DNA of 64,000 nucleotides from Candidatus Poribacteria bacterium (GTDB taxonomy: Bacteria; Poribacteria; WGA-4E; WGA-3G): the NCBI GenBank assembly GCA_022827625.1, contig JAJEIE010000018.1:124001-188000 (forward strand), given 5' to 3'. Below the pieces are notes generated by a model. That model was not told where the DNA came from. It was given only the letters and a program-made list of their open reading frames with translations, and searched no databases. The position numbers and the translations under genes were made by a program. Positions 1 through 8,620 of this stretch are shown in pieces; positions within the stretch are counted from its first letter, which is position 1, and each line of letters begins with the position of its first letter.

Positions 1-446
1 TGATCATCGGTGACTTCTTTACTACCCACTTGCAGATCTTGGGCACCGCCGGGGAGCGTGAACCCAAATGTCATCACGCCGGGACGGATCCACATCGTAT
101 AGTTTCTATTTGGCCACGTTTCTTTGCCAACGATAACTTGGTACGGTTCAACAATCTTAGGCACTTTTATCCATGCCGTCATTGTCCACTGCCTGAGGTT
201 CATAACGTTGTCATGTGGCACGCTCACATGTCCACCGTCAAATTCAAGTGCTTTCTCAAATTTCCCATCGACCCATGCGACTTCTCCAATAATTTCGCCA
301 TCATGTCCGTTGCCTGAAACATCTTTAACGGTCTTCCCTACACCTTCGTCAAAGAGCCATACGCCAACGACTTCAGCATTGACACAGGCAACACCGAGGT
401 AGCAAGAGATAGCCACTAAGAGCATCAAAACAGTTAGGTTTTTCAT
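1..446 (-). CDS. LamG (concanavalin A-like) domain secreted protein, partial
   Basis: Reverse-strand reading frame beginning with ATG at 446-444 and running off the window edge, so only the N-terminal ~148 residues are visible. Residues 1-24 form a signal peptide (MKNLTVLML..., cleavage probably after VNA). The mature part starts with VVGVWLFDE, the typical opening of LamG/laminin-G-like beta-sandwich domains, followed by a DxSGNGHDG turn and a GGHVSVP strand. It is homologous in layout to the divergent gene starting at 589. Likely exported carbohydrate- or cell-surface-binding protein; the true ligand cannot be told from sequence. The C-terminus is outside the window. Confidence 0.8.
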   Translation of the reverse strand, partial: MKNLTVLMLLVAISCYLGVACVNAEVVGVWLFDEGVGKTVKDVSGNGHDGEIIGEVAWVDGKFEKALEFDGGHVSVPHDNVMNLRQWTMTAWIKVPKIVEPYQVIVGKETWPNRNYTMWIRPGVMTFGFTLPGGAQDLQVGSKEVTDD

Positions 447-588
447 CCTTGTCTCCTTCCTTAATTTTTTTATTGCTTCTTTGTATTTTACCAGATTTAA
501 CGGAAGGCTGCACACATTTTTTTCTCTTGACTTTTTCATATCGTTAAGGTAGGATGTCCACCAATTCCAAATGATGGAGGATGCTGGT

Positions 589-1410
589 GTGCGAAACCTA
601 TCTATTTTACCGATAATCTGCTTAATGGTTCTCTCCATGATGGTTACACCCATGAGCGATGCGGCAATTGATACGAAAAACCTTGTTGGCGTGTGGCTCT
701 TTGATGAAGCCAAAAACGATATGTCTCCTGATTCTACCGATAACGGCAATGATGCTGAATTGCTTAAAGGTGCCGAAGTGGTAGACGATGGAAAATTTGA
801 TGGAGCGTTGAGTCTCGCTGGAGATAACCAATTCCAGATTGCAAGAGTCGAGAGTTCAAAAAGTTTGGATAGTTGTGCTGAGGAATACACCACGACAACG
901 TGGGTGAAGCTAAAGAAAAAAGATAAAGTCGTTTTAGGGGGGTGTTGTAACGACGACCATGCCATCGTTAATTTTATGTATACCAACCTGTTGAACATCT
1001 TTGGACCTGGGAGAGGCGGTGGGCACGGTAAGGTTGAAATTGGCAGTGGACAACTCGCGCCCTCATGGGTTTCGGGTCCGACGCTCGTCAACGATGACCA
1101 GTGGCATCATATCGCTTTCACTTACGACGGAAAGAAGATGATCGCCTATGTCGATGGCAAGGTTGATGCGCAAGCCAATACGGGAGGCGTTTTTGGGTTA
1201 ACAGGGCAAGCCCTCAATATTGGCGGTATGCCCGGCGAGCGTCCCGGGTGGGGACTCATGGACGATGTCGCTATCTTCAATACCGCTTTAAGTGAAGCCG
1301 ATGTCAATGAGATCATGGACAAAGGGCTCGGTAGGCTCTTCGGGTTTACGCCTGTGTCACCAAAAGGACGTCTAACAACGGTTTGGGCAAGCGTAAAATC
1401 AAAACGTTAA
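589..1410 (+). CDS. LamG domain secreted protein
   Basis: About 273 residues from a GTG start at 589. I prefer this start to the ATG at 571 or 574 because a strong ribosome site GGAGGA lies at 576-581, eight bases before the GTG, while nothing comparable precedes 571. An N-terminal hydrophobic stretch (ILPIICLMVLSMM) and SDA|A form a signal peptide. The mature protein opens with LVGVWLFDE and has GDNQF and MDDVAIFNTALSEADV, hallmarks of LamG/concanavalin-like glucanase folds; the last motif is the usual end of the domain. Probable exported carbohydrate-binding or structural protein. It is divergently oriented to a second LamG gene, which suggests a duplicated pair. Substrate unknown. Confidence 0.8.
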   Translation: MRNLSILPIICLMVLSMMVTPMSDAAIDTKNLVGVWLFDEAKNDMSPDSTDNGNDAELLKGAEVVDDGKFDGALSLAGDNQFQIARVESSKSLDSCAEEYTTTTWVKLKKKDKVVLGGCCNDDHAIVNFMYTNLLNIFGPGRGGGHGKVEIGSGQLAPSWVSGPTLVNDDQWHHIAFTYDGKKMIAYVDGKVDAQANTGGVFGLTGQALNIGGMPGERPGWGLMDDVAIFNTALSEADVNEIMDKGLGRLFGFTPVSPKGRLTTVWASVKSKR

Positions 1411-1428
1411 TTTTTGGGTCATATTGCT

Positions 1429-1450
1429 GGCGAGGTTTTCTAACCTCGCC
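1429..1450. repeat. Palindromic hairpin repeat (GGCGAGGTT type)
   Basis: Perfect 9-bp stem GGCGAGGTT / AACCTCGCC around a TTCT loop, just after the LamG gene. It could act as a terminator but lacks a T tract. Including flank, the reverse complement matches the copy at 35157-35180 with one difference, so it belongs to a dispersed family rather than being a gene-specific terminator. Confidence 0.75.
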
Positions 1451-1566
1451 CTAACAATTTAACCTATTGCTTCCGAGCTGCTGTGTCCGTTGTTTCGGCA
1501 GATACGGAATTCGTTAAAAGACCTTTTACAACCTAAAACAGGTTCTTTATCAATTTTAGATCGATG

Positions 1567-1596
1567 TTGACAACGGAAACATCGCCCAGACATAAT
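1567..1596 (+). promoter_or_regulatory. Putative promoter of the Gfo/Idh gene
   Basis: TTGACA at 1567-1572 and CATAAT at 1591-1596 with an 18-base spacer. The ATG of the next gene is at 1607, so transcription from here would give an mRNA with almost no leader; no ribosome site is seen before that ATG. Confidence 0.45.
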
Positions 1597-1606
1597 CGTT
1601 AAAAAA

Positions 1607-2644
1607 ATGCCAAAATATCGGAGTGCAATCATCGGCTGTGGCGGTAGAGCCTACGGTCATGCGAATGCCTATCAACAAATTCCGCAAGCCGAGTTAGTCG
1701 CCTGTGCCAATCGTTCAGATACAGCCCGACGCGAAAAATTCGTTGAAACCTTTGGTATCACAGGTTATGCGGATGCTGCGCAGATGCTCCGTACAGAACA
1801 GCCCGACCTCGTCCATCTCGTCGCTATGCCGGACCAATGGCGTGAACTCATACCGATGGTCTCTGAACTGGGTGTCCCGGCGTGCATCGTTGAAAAACCG
1901 ATCGCTTGTGGTGTTTCAGACTGGCGTTTTTTGTGTGAATTAGAGGCGCGCACGCATACAAAGTTCGGGGTCGGAAAACAGTTCCGTTGGCATCCCGGAC
2001 TCATCGGTTGCCGAGAGGCAGTGCAGAACGGTGAATTGGGGGAGGTTAGTTTTTTAGATTTTTCCTGTGGTATGAACCTTGCTGCCCAAGGCACCCATAT
2101 CATTGATTGGGCGATGTTTCTGAACGACGATTCCCCTATCGTCAGGGTCTTCGGCACCGCGAGCGGCTCTGAATTGTTTGATAGCGACTATCCTGCTCCG
2201 GATACAACTTCGTGTCAGGTTTTGTTTGAAAACGGGGTCTACGGGTTCTGGAACACCGGCTGGACATCCCCGCGTGTAACGGACGACGCTGCTGTTCACA
2301 CACACTGTCGCGTGACAGCCCATGGTGAAACCGGATACGTGCGATTTGAAGAATTCGCTGGATGGCAAATTGTTTCTACAGAGAAGATAGAGAACCATCA
2401 AACAACGCCTGATGAATGGCGTGCGAACAACGATCTTGCACAGGCGCGTCTGACGCAGGCGATGTTCGACTGGCTCGAAGACGATACCCGTCCAGTCGAA
2501 ACGAATCTAAAACTGGCACTGCATCAGTTCAACGCCGTTTTGGGTATCTATGCCAGTGCGCTCTCTCACCAACCGATCGATATTCCGTTTGAACCACCAG
2601 ATGACCTTGATGCCCGACTTCGCGAAATTTTGTCTCGTTCCTAA
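1607..2644 (+). CDS. Gfo/Idh/MocA family oxidoreductase
   Basis: A 345-residue protein. N-terminal Rossmann fold with the dinucleotide-binding turn GCGGRAYGHANAY (about residues 9-21), and the family's EKPIACG motif (about residues 96-102) whose lysine contributes to catalysis. The C-terminal half resembles the alpha/beta dimerisation and substrate domain (GTHIIDWAMFLN, about residues 163-174). Expected to be an NAD(P)-dependent dehydrogenase acting on a sugar or cyclitol in the cytoplasm; the substrate cannot be assigned. The start ATG has no ribosome site and lies about ten bases after a promoter-like -10 box. It precedes a sugar-phosphate epimerase and two zinc dehydrogenases, consistent with carbohydrate catabolism. 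Confidence 0.85.
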   Translation: MPKYRSAIIGCGGRAYGHANAYQQIPQAELVACANRSDTARREKFVETFGITGYADAAQMLRTEQPDLVHLVAMPDQWRELIPMVSELGVPACIVEKPIACGVSDWRFLCELEARTHTKFGVGKQFRWHPGLIGCREAVQNGELGEVSFLDFSCGMNLAAQGTHIIDWAMFLNDDSPIVRVFGTASGSELFDSDYPAPDTTSCQVLFENGVYGFWNTGWTSPRVTDDAAVHTHCRVTAHGETGYVRFEEFAGWQIVSTEKIENHQTTPDEWRANNDLAQARLTQAMFDWLEDDTRPVETNLKLALHQFNAVLGIYASALSHQPIDIPFEPPDDLDARLREILSRS

Positions 2645-2664
2645 TTCCTTGCCTCTTTCAAAAT

Positions 2665-2693
2665 TTGACAAATTCATCGTTTTATGCTATACT
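2665..2693 (+). promoter_or_regulatory. Promoter of the sugar epimerase/dehydrogenase cluster
   Basis: TTGACA at 2665-2670 and TATACT at 2688-2693 with an exact 17-base spacer, 58 bases upstream of the epimerase start. It is one of the best sigma70-type promoters in the window. Confidence 0.75.
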
Positions 2694-2750
2694 ATTAAAG
2701 GTTTTATTTTAGAGTCAGTACAGAGATTTTGAGGTTAAGGGAGTGCTATT

Positions 2751-3485
2751 TTGCCTGTTGAAAGTCCAGCATCTTTAGCGTCGTACATCCAAATCGCACC
2801 CTCGGTGATGTGTGCCGATTTGTGCAACTTAGAAGCCGACATTCGGGAATTAGAAACCGCTGGCATTGACATGCTGCACTTCGATTTGATGGACGCGCAT
2901 TTCGTCCCGAATATGCCGATTGGACTTGCGCTTATTGAACAATTACGCTCTAAAACAGACGCTACTTTCGACATCCACCTCATGGTGGAGAACAACGATT
3001 TCTTTGTTGACGCAGTCACAGAGATTGGCGTTCAGCAGATAGCTGTTCACGTTGAATCAGCGACACATCTCGATAGAACGTTATCCGTAATTCAAGCGTC
3101 TAACATCAAAGCGGGTGCTGCACTGAATCCAGCAACCCCGCTTTCTGAATTGGATTACGTCCTGGACCGACTTGATTTTGTGTTAATTATGACTGTGAAT
3201 CCCGGGTTTGCAGGACAGAAGATGGTGCCAGCAACGCTCCGAAAAATTGCGGAGTGTCGTGCTTTTTTGGACGAACGCGGCGTGGATGTGCCTATTGAAG
3301 TTGACGGGAACGTCAGTTTTGAGAATATCCCTAAAATGGTATCCGCAGGTGCCGATATCTTGGTCGGCGGGACAAGTAGCGTTTTCCACAAATCGGGTTC
3401 ACGGGCTGAGAACGTCCAGCGGACGCAGCAGGCGGTTGCTTTGGGGCTTGCTAAGAGATTTCCTAAAAACTATCGTGAAACATAG
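2751..3485 (+). CDS. Ribulose-phosphate 3-epimerase family protein
   Basis: A 244-residue TIM-barrel protein of the Rpe/AlsE family, which interconverts ketose-5- or ketose-6-phosphate epimers using two aspartates and a metal. The start is TTG at 2751, preceded by AAGGGAG at 2737-2743. Seen in the sequence: HFDLMDAHFVPN (residues 43-54; catalytic Asp45), HLMV (metal His76), NPGFAGQ (150-156), and VDGNV around Asp185, where the family usually has DGG. The GG-x-SSVF phosphate-binding loop is near residue 210. The neighbouring galactitol-1-phosphate-dehydrogenase-like gene suggests a hexose-phosphate role (AlsE-like) rather than the housekeeping pentose epimerase, but this is inference. Confidence 0.85.
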   Translation: MPVESPASLASYIQIAPSVMCADLCNLEADIRELETAGIDMLHFDLMDAHFVPNMPIGLALIEQLRSKTDATFDIHLMVENNDFFVDAVTEIGVQQIAVHVESATHLDRTLSVIQASNIKAGAALNPATPLSELDYVLDRLDFVLIMTVNPGFAGQKMVPATLRKIAECRAFLDERGVDVPIEVDGNVSFENIPKMVSAGADILVGGTSSVFHKSGSRAENVQRTQQAVALGLAKRFPKNYRET

Positions 3486-3600
3486 AGGAACGATGTCCAA
3501 ATTTAATAGTTGAAGGTTCATCGTCCAGCGCCGGTTGGAATTAACCAGAAACCGCCGCGTAATGTAATGGAGCGGCGACCAGATTTAATAGTTAGAAAGA

Positions 3601-4656
3601 ATGGAAGCACTTGTCCTTCACGGAATTGGAGATTTACGATTAGAACAGATTCCCGTGCCACATCTCGCTGACGGAGAAGTTCGCGTCCGAATCGGTTTCT
3701 GTGGAGTCTGTGGTTCCGATATTCCGAGAATTTTTGTCAAAGGTACCTATAGTTTCCCTACAGTTTGCGGACACGAATTTGCAGGTATTGTTGAGGCGTG
3801 TGGTCCCGGTGTTGAAGGTTTTAGTCCCGGCGATCCTGTTGCAGTCTTTCCGCTGCTCTGGTGTGGCAAATGTTCGGCGTGTGAACAAGGAAAGTATGTC
3901 CAGTGTCACGACTACGACTATCTCGGTTCGCGCAGCGATGGTGCCTTCGCTGAATATGTCGTTGCACCGCAGCAAAATTTAATCCCTGTCCCGCAAGGCG
4001 TAACACTCGAAGAAGCATCGATGACAGAACCGGCTGCAGTCGCACTACACGCACTGCGTCGGGTTCAAACGTCGCTTGCGGGAAAAACAGTTGCGATCTT
4101 TGGTGCTGGACCGATCGGGTTGATGACTGCGCAGTGGGCAAGAATCATGGGCGCAGCGGAGATATTTCTCTTTGATATTGTCGCAGAGAAACTCGGACTG
4201 GCGAAACAACTCGGTTTTGACAAAGTATTTAATACCTTAATTGAAAGACCTATTGAGATCATAGAGACACGTACCGACGGAAAGGGCGTGCATATCTGTA
4301 TTGAGGCTGCGGGGGTTCCCGCTACCTATCAGGATGCCCTTGGTAGTGTCAGACGTGGGGGCAGCGTTGTTTTCCTCGGTAACCCTGCTGCAGATGTAAC
4401 CTTATCTGCTGCCCTTATATCACAGGTGATGCGGCGTGAGGTGAGCATTTTGGGGACTTGGAATTCCGATTACAGTGCCGCAGGCAACGACGATGACTGG
4501 CGTACTGTACTTCAAGCAATGGCTTCTGGCGTGCTGGTGCTTGCACCCCTCATAACGCATAAAGTGCCTTTAACGGATAGTTCCGACATGTTACACAAGA
4601 TGTGGGACAAGCGTGAATTTTACGCAAAAGTTTTGATTCATCCATCGGAGGAGTAG
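3601..4656 (+). CDS. Zinc-binding dehydrogenase, galactitol-1-phosphate 5-dehydrogenase-like
   Basis: A 351-residue medium-chain dehydrogenase. Catalytic zinc ligands Cys37 (GVCGSD) and His58-Glu59 (CGHEF), structural zinc cysteines 88, 91, 94 and 102, and NAD-binding IFGAGPIGL. The segment CGSDIPRIF, followed by PGDPVAVFPLL and the DYLGSR-DGAFAEY stretch, closely resembles my memory of E. coli GatD, which oxidises galactitol-1-phosphate to tagatose-6-phosphate. Probably cytoplasmic sugar-alcohol-phosphate oxidation, working with the epimerase upstream. Exact substrate uncertain: sorbitol or L-iditol dehydrogenases share most of these motifs. Confidence 0.8.
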   Translation: MEALVLHGIGDLRLEQIPVPHLADGEVRVRIGFCGVCGSDIPRIFVKGTYSFPTVCGHEFAGIVEACGPGVEGFSPGDPVAVFPLLWCGKCSACEQGKYVQCHDYDYLGSRSDGAFAEYVVAPQQNLIPVPQGVTLEEASMTEPAAVALHALRRVQTSLAGKTVAIFGAGPIGLMTAQWARIMGAAEIFLFDIVAEKLGLAKQLGFDKVFNTLIERPIEIIETRTDGKGVHICIEAAGVPATYQDALGSVRRGGSVVFLGNPAADVTLSAALISQVMRREVSILGTWNSDYSAAGNDDDWRTVLQAMASGVLVLAPLITHKVPLTDSSDMLHKMWDKREFYAKVLIHPSEE

Positions 4657-4659
4657 TCA

Positions 4660-4761
4660 GTTATCGGTTATCAGTTTTCAGTTAACTTCTGTAGCGGTTG
4701 CATTCTGTTTACCTGCCACAAACATCTCTGGACTGACGACTGATAACTGACGACTGATAAC
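4660..4761. repeat. Heptad-arm inverted repeat element, copy 1
   Basis: The left arm from 4660 reads as heptads GTTATCG, GTTATCA, GTTTTCA, GTTAACT. The right arm (about 4727-4761), read on the reverse strand, gives GTTATCA, GTCGTCA, GTTATCA, GTCGTCA. The arms can pair imperfectly around a ~40-base centre. The element ends only eight bases before the ATG of the next gene, occupying the place of its ribosome site. Confidence 0.7.
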
Positions 4762-4768
4762 GAAAAAT

Positions 4769-5827
4769 ATGAAAGCGGCTATACTTGAGAGTCTTGACAA
4801 TTTAAGCGTGAGAGAAGTACCCGAACCCGAAATCGACGATGATGCCGCTTTAATGCGCGTCGAAGCCGTCAGTATCTGCGGCTCTGATGTCCGCATTCTC
4901 CATCACGGTAACCCCAGAGTTGAACCCCCTACTATTATCGGACACGAAAATTCGGGTGTTGTTGTTAAAACCGGCAAAAACGTAACGCGCGTCAAGGAAG
5001 GCGACCGTGTGTCAATTGGTGCTGATGTGCCGTGTGGTCAGTGTCGTTGGTGCCGGGATGGCCTCGGCAACAACTGCCACATCAACTACGCCATTGGTTA
5101 CCAAATCCCGGGTGCTTTCGCGCAATATATGAAACTCCCCCGCCTCGTTTTAGAGGAAGGCCCCGTTACACCGTTCGACGCCTCACTCAGTTTTGATGAG
5201 GCTGCGCTTGCGGAACCCCTCGCGTGTGCTATCAACGGGCTTGAACTCATCAACATGTCCCTCGGAAAAACCGTGGTGATTATCGGTCTCGGACCGATCG
5301 GATGTATGATGATTGACCTTGCACGGGTTATGGGCGCCACGAAAGTCATCGGTGTGCAACGGAGCAAGCTCCGTATGGAGATCGCAAAGTTTTACGAGGC
5401 GGATGCTTACATCGCTTCTGAAGAGGAAGATGTCGTTGAGAGATGCAAAGCAGAGACAGACGGCGAGGGACCCGATATCGTCGTTACGACCTGTGGTTCT
5501 GTCGAAGCGCATGAACAAGCCGTTGAAATGGTCGCCCACCGCGGGTATGTCAATCTATTCGGGGGTCTACCGAAAACCATGCGCCCGATGAGCGTGCTCT
5601 CGAATACTATCCACTATAAGGAGTGCTTCGTCACAGGTTCGCACGGATGTGTGCCGCGCCACCATGAATTAGCAGTTCGACTCCTTGAAAAGGGGTTGGT
5701 CCGGGTGAAACCCCTTATCACACACCACTTTCCGCTCGTTGAAATTGACAAAGCGTTTGAGGCAATGGAATCCCGAAAGGGAATGAAAATTATGATACAC
5801 CCACATCAGGAGGAGAAACGGACCTAA
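4769..5827 (+). CDS. Zinc-binding medium-chain alcohol/polyol dehydrogenase
   Basis: A 352-residue medium-chain dehydrogenase related to sorbitol/L-iditol and threonine dehydrogenases. Catalytic zinc site Cys37 (ICGSD) and His59-Glu60 (GHE), structural cysteines 89, 92, 95 and 103, and NAD site IIGLGPIGC. It lies in a row with another zinc dehydrogenase and a sugar-phosphate epimerase, so a polyol or sugar acid is the likely substrate. The start ATG directly follows a heptad-repeat element and has no clear ribosome site. The stop codon overlaps the apt start by one base, indicating translational coupling. Confidence 0.85.
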   Translation: MKAAILESLDNLSVREVPEPEIDDDAALMRVEAVSICGSDVRILHHGNPRVEPPTIIGHENSGVVVKTGKNVTRVKEGDRVSIGADVPCGQCRWCRDGLGNNCHINYAIGYQIPGAFAQYMKLPRLVLEEGPVTPFDASLSFDEAALAEPLACAINGLELINMSLGKTVVIIGLGPIGCMMIDLARVMGATKVIGVQRSKLRMEIAKFYEADAYIASEEEDVVERCKAETDGEGPDIVVTTCGSVEAHEQAVEMVAHRGYVNLFGGLPKTMRPMSVLSNTIHYKECFVTGSHGCVPRHHELAVRLLEKGLVRVKPLITHHFPLVEIDKAFEAMESRKGMKIMIHPHQEEKRT

Positions 5828-6342
5828 TGCACGATTTTTCGCAGTTTATCCGAGAAATACCCGATTTTCCGAAGGCGGGTATTATATTTAAAGACATCAC
5901 CCCACTTTTAGGGAATCCGACCGCTTTTCATAAAGCGACTGACGAATTCGCACGCCGTTATAAATCTGAAGCGATTGATGCTGTCGTTGGCATAGACGCA
6001 CGGGGCTTCATTTTTGCCGCTGCCCTCGCTTATCGGCTCGGTGCCGCTTTTGTTCCGATTCGGAAAAGCGGTAAATTACCGTTTGATAAATATGAAGTCA
6101 CATACGATCTTGAATACGGTAGTGATACCGTGGCCATTCATCGAGACGCGTTCCCCAAAGGCAGTAAAGTGCTAATCTGCGACGATCTCTTAGCAACGGG
6201 TGGGACGCTTGCCGCATCCGTCAATCTTATTGAAAAGCTGGAAGGGAACATCGTTGGTATTGCTATTTTAATTGAGTTGACCGAACTCAACGGTAGGGAG
6301 CAGGTTCCAGACTACGATATTTTTTCGCTCATTAAATACTAA
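5827..6342 (+). CDS. apt: Adenine phosphoribosyltransferase
   Basis: A 171-residue purine-salvage enzyme that converts adenine and PRPP to AMP in the cytoplasm; length matches the family. It opens with the usual IREIPDFPKAGI-FKDITPLL region (residues 8-28), has VVGIDARGFIFAAALA (53-68) and the PRPP-binding loop VLICDDLLATGGT (115-127). The start ATG overlaps the previous stop codon by one base and is preceded by AGGAGG, so it is probably co-translated with the dehydrogenase although functionally unrelated. Confidence 0.95.
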   Translation: MHDFSQFIREIPDFPKAGIIFKDITPLLGNPTAFHKATDEFARRYKSEAIDAVVGIDARGFIFAAALAYRLGAAFVPIRKSGKLPFDKYEVTYDLEYGSDTVAIHRDAFPKGSKVLICDDLLATGGTLAASVNLIEKLEGNIVGIAILIELTELNGREQVPDYDIFSLIKY

Positions 6343-6420
6343 ATTTTGCCCAGACGCGGCAAAATTTGTCTTTGCTTTACATTATTTTGCCCAGACGCGG
6401 CAAAATTTGTCTTTGCTTTA
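6343..6420. repeat. Tandem 37-bp repeat, each unit with an ATTTTGCC/GGCAAAAT hairpin
   Basis: Two identical 37-base units (6343-6379 and 6384-6420) separated by four bases lie between apt and the tRNA gene. Each contains the inverted repeat ATTTTGCC-CAGACGC-GGCAAAAT followed by TTGTCTTTGCTTT. Each could be a terminator-like hairpin; the tandem arrangement suggests a duplicated terminator. Confidence 0.7.
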
Positions 6421-6433
6421 TATGCGGTCGCTT

Positions 6434-6506
6434 GCGCCTGTAGCTCACTGGATAGAGCAGGGGCTTCCTAAGCCTCGTGTCGGGGGTTCGATTCCTCCCA
6501 GGCGCG
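6434..6506 (+). tRNA. tRNA-Arg (anticodon CCU)
   Basis: A 73-base cloverleaf folds by eye. Acceptor stem GCGCCTG/CAGGCGC (perfect); D arm GCTC...GAGC; anticodon arm GGGGC-TTCCTAA-GCCTC with anticodon CCT; T arm GGGGG-TTCGATT-CCTCC; discriminator G. CCA is not encoded. It reads AGG arginine codons. Confidence 0.95.
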
Positions 6507-6545
6507 TTTGTAACAGGTGTCGGTACGTTCCCTACGCTCACTTTC

Positions 6546-6637
6546 GGTTATCAGTTATCGGACAAGAGCGTTTGGTGGTGGGTGAATGATACGCAACTGC
6601 TATACACCGGCAACTGACAACTGATAACTAATAACTA
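6546..6637. repeat. Heptad-arm inverted repeat element, copy 2
   Basis: Left arm GTTATCA-GTTATCG from 6546. The right arm (about 6609-6637), read on the reverse strand, gives GTTATTA, GTTATCA, GTTGTCA, GTTGCCG. It sits between the tRNA gene and secD. Confidence 0.65.
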
Positions 6638-6663
6638 TTCTAATGTCTTAGGAGTAAATTTGG

Positions 6664-8610
6664 ATGTACAGATTTAGTGTCTGGAAAATTGTTTTAATCC
6701 TTGGGGTTTTGGTGTTTGCCGCGCTATACCTCATCCCTACCCCGGATGATTTCTACAATCCGTTGTACGGAAACCTCCCACTTTGGATGCAGGAAAAACT
6801 TCCCGCCTTTGAAGTCAGCGAAAATAATGCCTTTAAAGTGAACCTTGCAGAAGTCGAATACCCCGAAGGGATCAATTTCCAGGATGCGACCTTTGAACTT
6901 CAGGATGTCTTCCGGGTCCATCTCGGAAAACAGGGACTTGAGGAGACGTTCGATTATGAATTTGATACCACGGAAGCCCGCGAATTCTATGTCCGACTGC
7001 TCTCGGAGAAAGCACTTCAGAACCCACAAGCCACGCTTGACAATCTGCACCTCTATGGAAGCCTACCGGGAACCCTGCGGCGGCTCATACCCGACAGCCG
7101 GTTGAAGTTAGGGTTGGACCTTAAAGGGGGTGTACACCTTGTACTTGAGGTGGATTTGGAAACCTCCAAAGCAGCACTACTCCGCGAACATGCCCACTCT
7201 ATTCCGGAACGCCTTCGCGCAGAGGATGTCTTATGTCGAGACGTCCAGCAGGTGAGTGATCAAGATATCCTGAACGTACTTGTCGGTATTCCGTCCCGAC
7301 TCCGAGGGGATGCGACACAAAAGGCAGCTTATATTGAAAAAGCCGAGGGGCTCTTGAACGAAATTGAATTTTTTGAGGACGCACAGGTTCAAGCCGAAAC
7401 AGAAACACAATCCACGTATCAGTTGAAACTCAGCGCATCAGGCATAGAAAAATATACCGAACAGGCGATTGAGCAGGTCCTCATCGTGCTCCGAAATCGC
7501 GTCGATGCCTTCGGCGTTTCGGAACCTTCGATCCGCCGAGAAGCAAATCACCCTCGGATCATTGTGGAACTTCCGGGTGCTAAAGATTCCTCGAAACCGC
7601 TCCAGATCGTCAAGACGATGGGTAGGCTCGAATTTAAACTCGTAAAAAAATCACCAACCGGCGGGAGTTTATGGAGTGGCACTGCCGATACACCGCCACC
7701 GGATAATATACCCGAAGATAGCGAAATCCGATACCACTACGAGACCGGCAACTGGTACGTCTTAGAAAGTCCTGTACTTTTAAGCGGTGACCGCATTAAC
7801 GACGCTGGTCCCTCTACCGGGAGAACGAGTTTCGACATAGTTGTTTCCATGAGTTTTGATAGTATCGGGAGACGGAAGTTTGGGGAAGTCACGGGCGACC
7901 ATATTGGTGAACACTTGGCGATTCTCCTTGACGGAAGGGTCCAATCCGCACCTGTCATCCAAGACCAAATTATCGGAAACGCCATTATTCAAGGAAACTT
8001 CACTTATGAGGAAGCCAGTTACCTTTCCAATATCCTGAAAGCCGGAGCGTTTCCTGTCGGTGTCCAGATTGCGGAAGAGCGGACAGTCGGGCCCACGCTT
8101 GGACAAGAATCCATTGATGACGGCATTAGAGCCGTTCTCATCGGTTTGGGGGGGGTCTTGATTTTCGTGATAATCTACTACCGTTTATCTGGGATCATCG
8201 CTATTACCGCCCTCGTTTTTAATATGCTCATCATTCTCGGGGCGTTGGCGGGATTTGGCGCAGCGTTGACGCTTCCGGGTATCGCCGGACTTGTACTCAC
8301 TATCGGTATGGCTGTTGACGCGAATGTACTCATCTTTGAGCGAATTCGAGAGGAATTACGAACCGGTAAAACCGTCTGGTCGGCTATTGAAAGCGGCTAT
8401 CAACGTGCATTTATAACGATTTTAGATGCCAACCTGACGACATTCTTTACCGCACTTGTCCTTTACCACTTTGGCACAGGTCCGATTAAAGGATTTGCTT
8501 TAACACTGGGTATCGGTATCCTCGCGAGTATGTTTACAGCGATTGTCGTCACACGCGAAATATACGGTTGGACAGTCGGAAATAGGGACGCGCAAAAACT
8601 TAGCATTTAA
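6664..8610 (+). CDS. secD: Protein translocase subunit SecD
   Basis: A 648-residue inner-membrane protein that helps pull exported proteins out of SecYEG using the proton gradient. One membrane segment near the N-terminus (residues 7-25), then a large periplasmic part beginning with LGLDLKGGVHLVLEVD, the conserved D1 motif. A VSEPSIRREA segment and the second periplasmic half follow. At least five membrane helices fill the last ~150 residues, including GLVLTIGMAVDANVLIFERIREE, the family's transmembrane 4 signature. Length is close to typical SecD (about 600). secF follows after 158 bases containing a repeat element. Confidence 0.95.
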   Translation: MYRFSVWKIVLILGVLVFAALYLIPTPDDFYNPLYGNLPLWMQEKLPAFEVSENNAFKVNLAEVEYPEGINFQDATFELQDVFRVHLGKQGLEETFDYEFDTTEAREFYVRLLSEKALQNPQATLDNLHLYGSLPGTLRRLIPDSRLKLGLDLKGGVHLVLEVDLETSKAALLREHAHSIPERLRAEDVLCRDVQQVSDQDILNVLVGIPSRLRGDATQKAAYIEKAEGLLNEIEFFEDAQVQAETETQSTYQLKLSASGIEKYTEQAIEQVLIVLRNRVDAFGVSEPSIRREANHPRIIVELPGAKDSSKPLQIVKTMGRLEFKLVKKSPTGGSLWSGTADTPPPDNIPEDSEIRYHYETGNWYVLESPVLLSGDRINDAGPSTGRTSFDIVVSMSFDSIGRRKFGEVTGDHIGEHLAILLDGRVQSAPVIQDQIIGNAIIQGNFTYEEASYLSNILKAGAFPVGVQIAEERTVGPTLGQESIDDGIRAVLIGLGGVLIFVIIYYRLSGIIAITALVFNMLIILGALAGFGAALTLPGIAGLVLTIGMAVDANVLIFERIREELRTGKTVWSAIESGYQRAFITILDANLTTFFTALVLYHFGTGPIKGFALTLGIGILASMFTAIVVTREIYGWTVGNRDAQKLSI

Positions 8611-8620
8611 TGGAGGTGTA

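Noticed and set aside
30-402. Two short forward frames at the left edge
   Set aside because: They are antisense to the LamG gene read from 446.
6407-6589. 60-codon frame over the tRNA gene
   Set aside because: The sequence is a tRNA with a perfect cloverleaf; the frame is coincidental.
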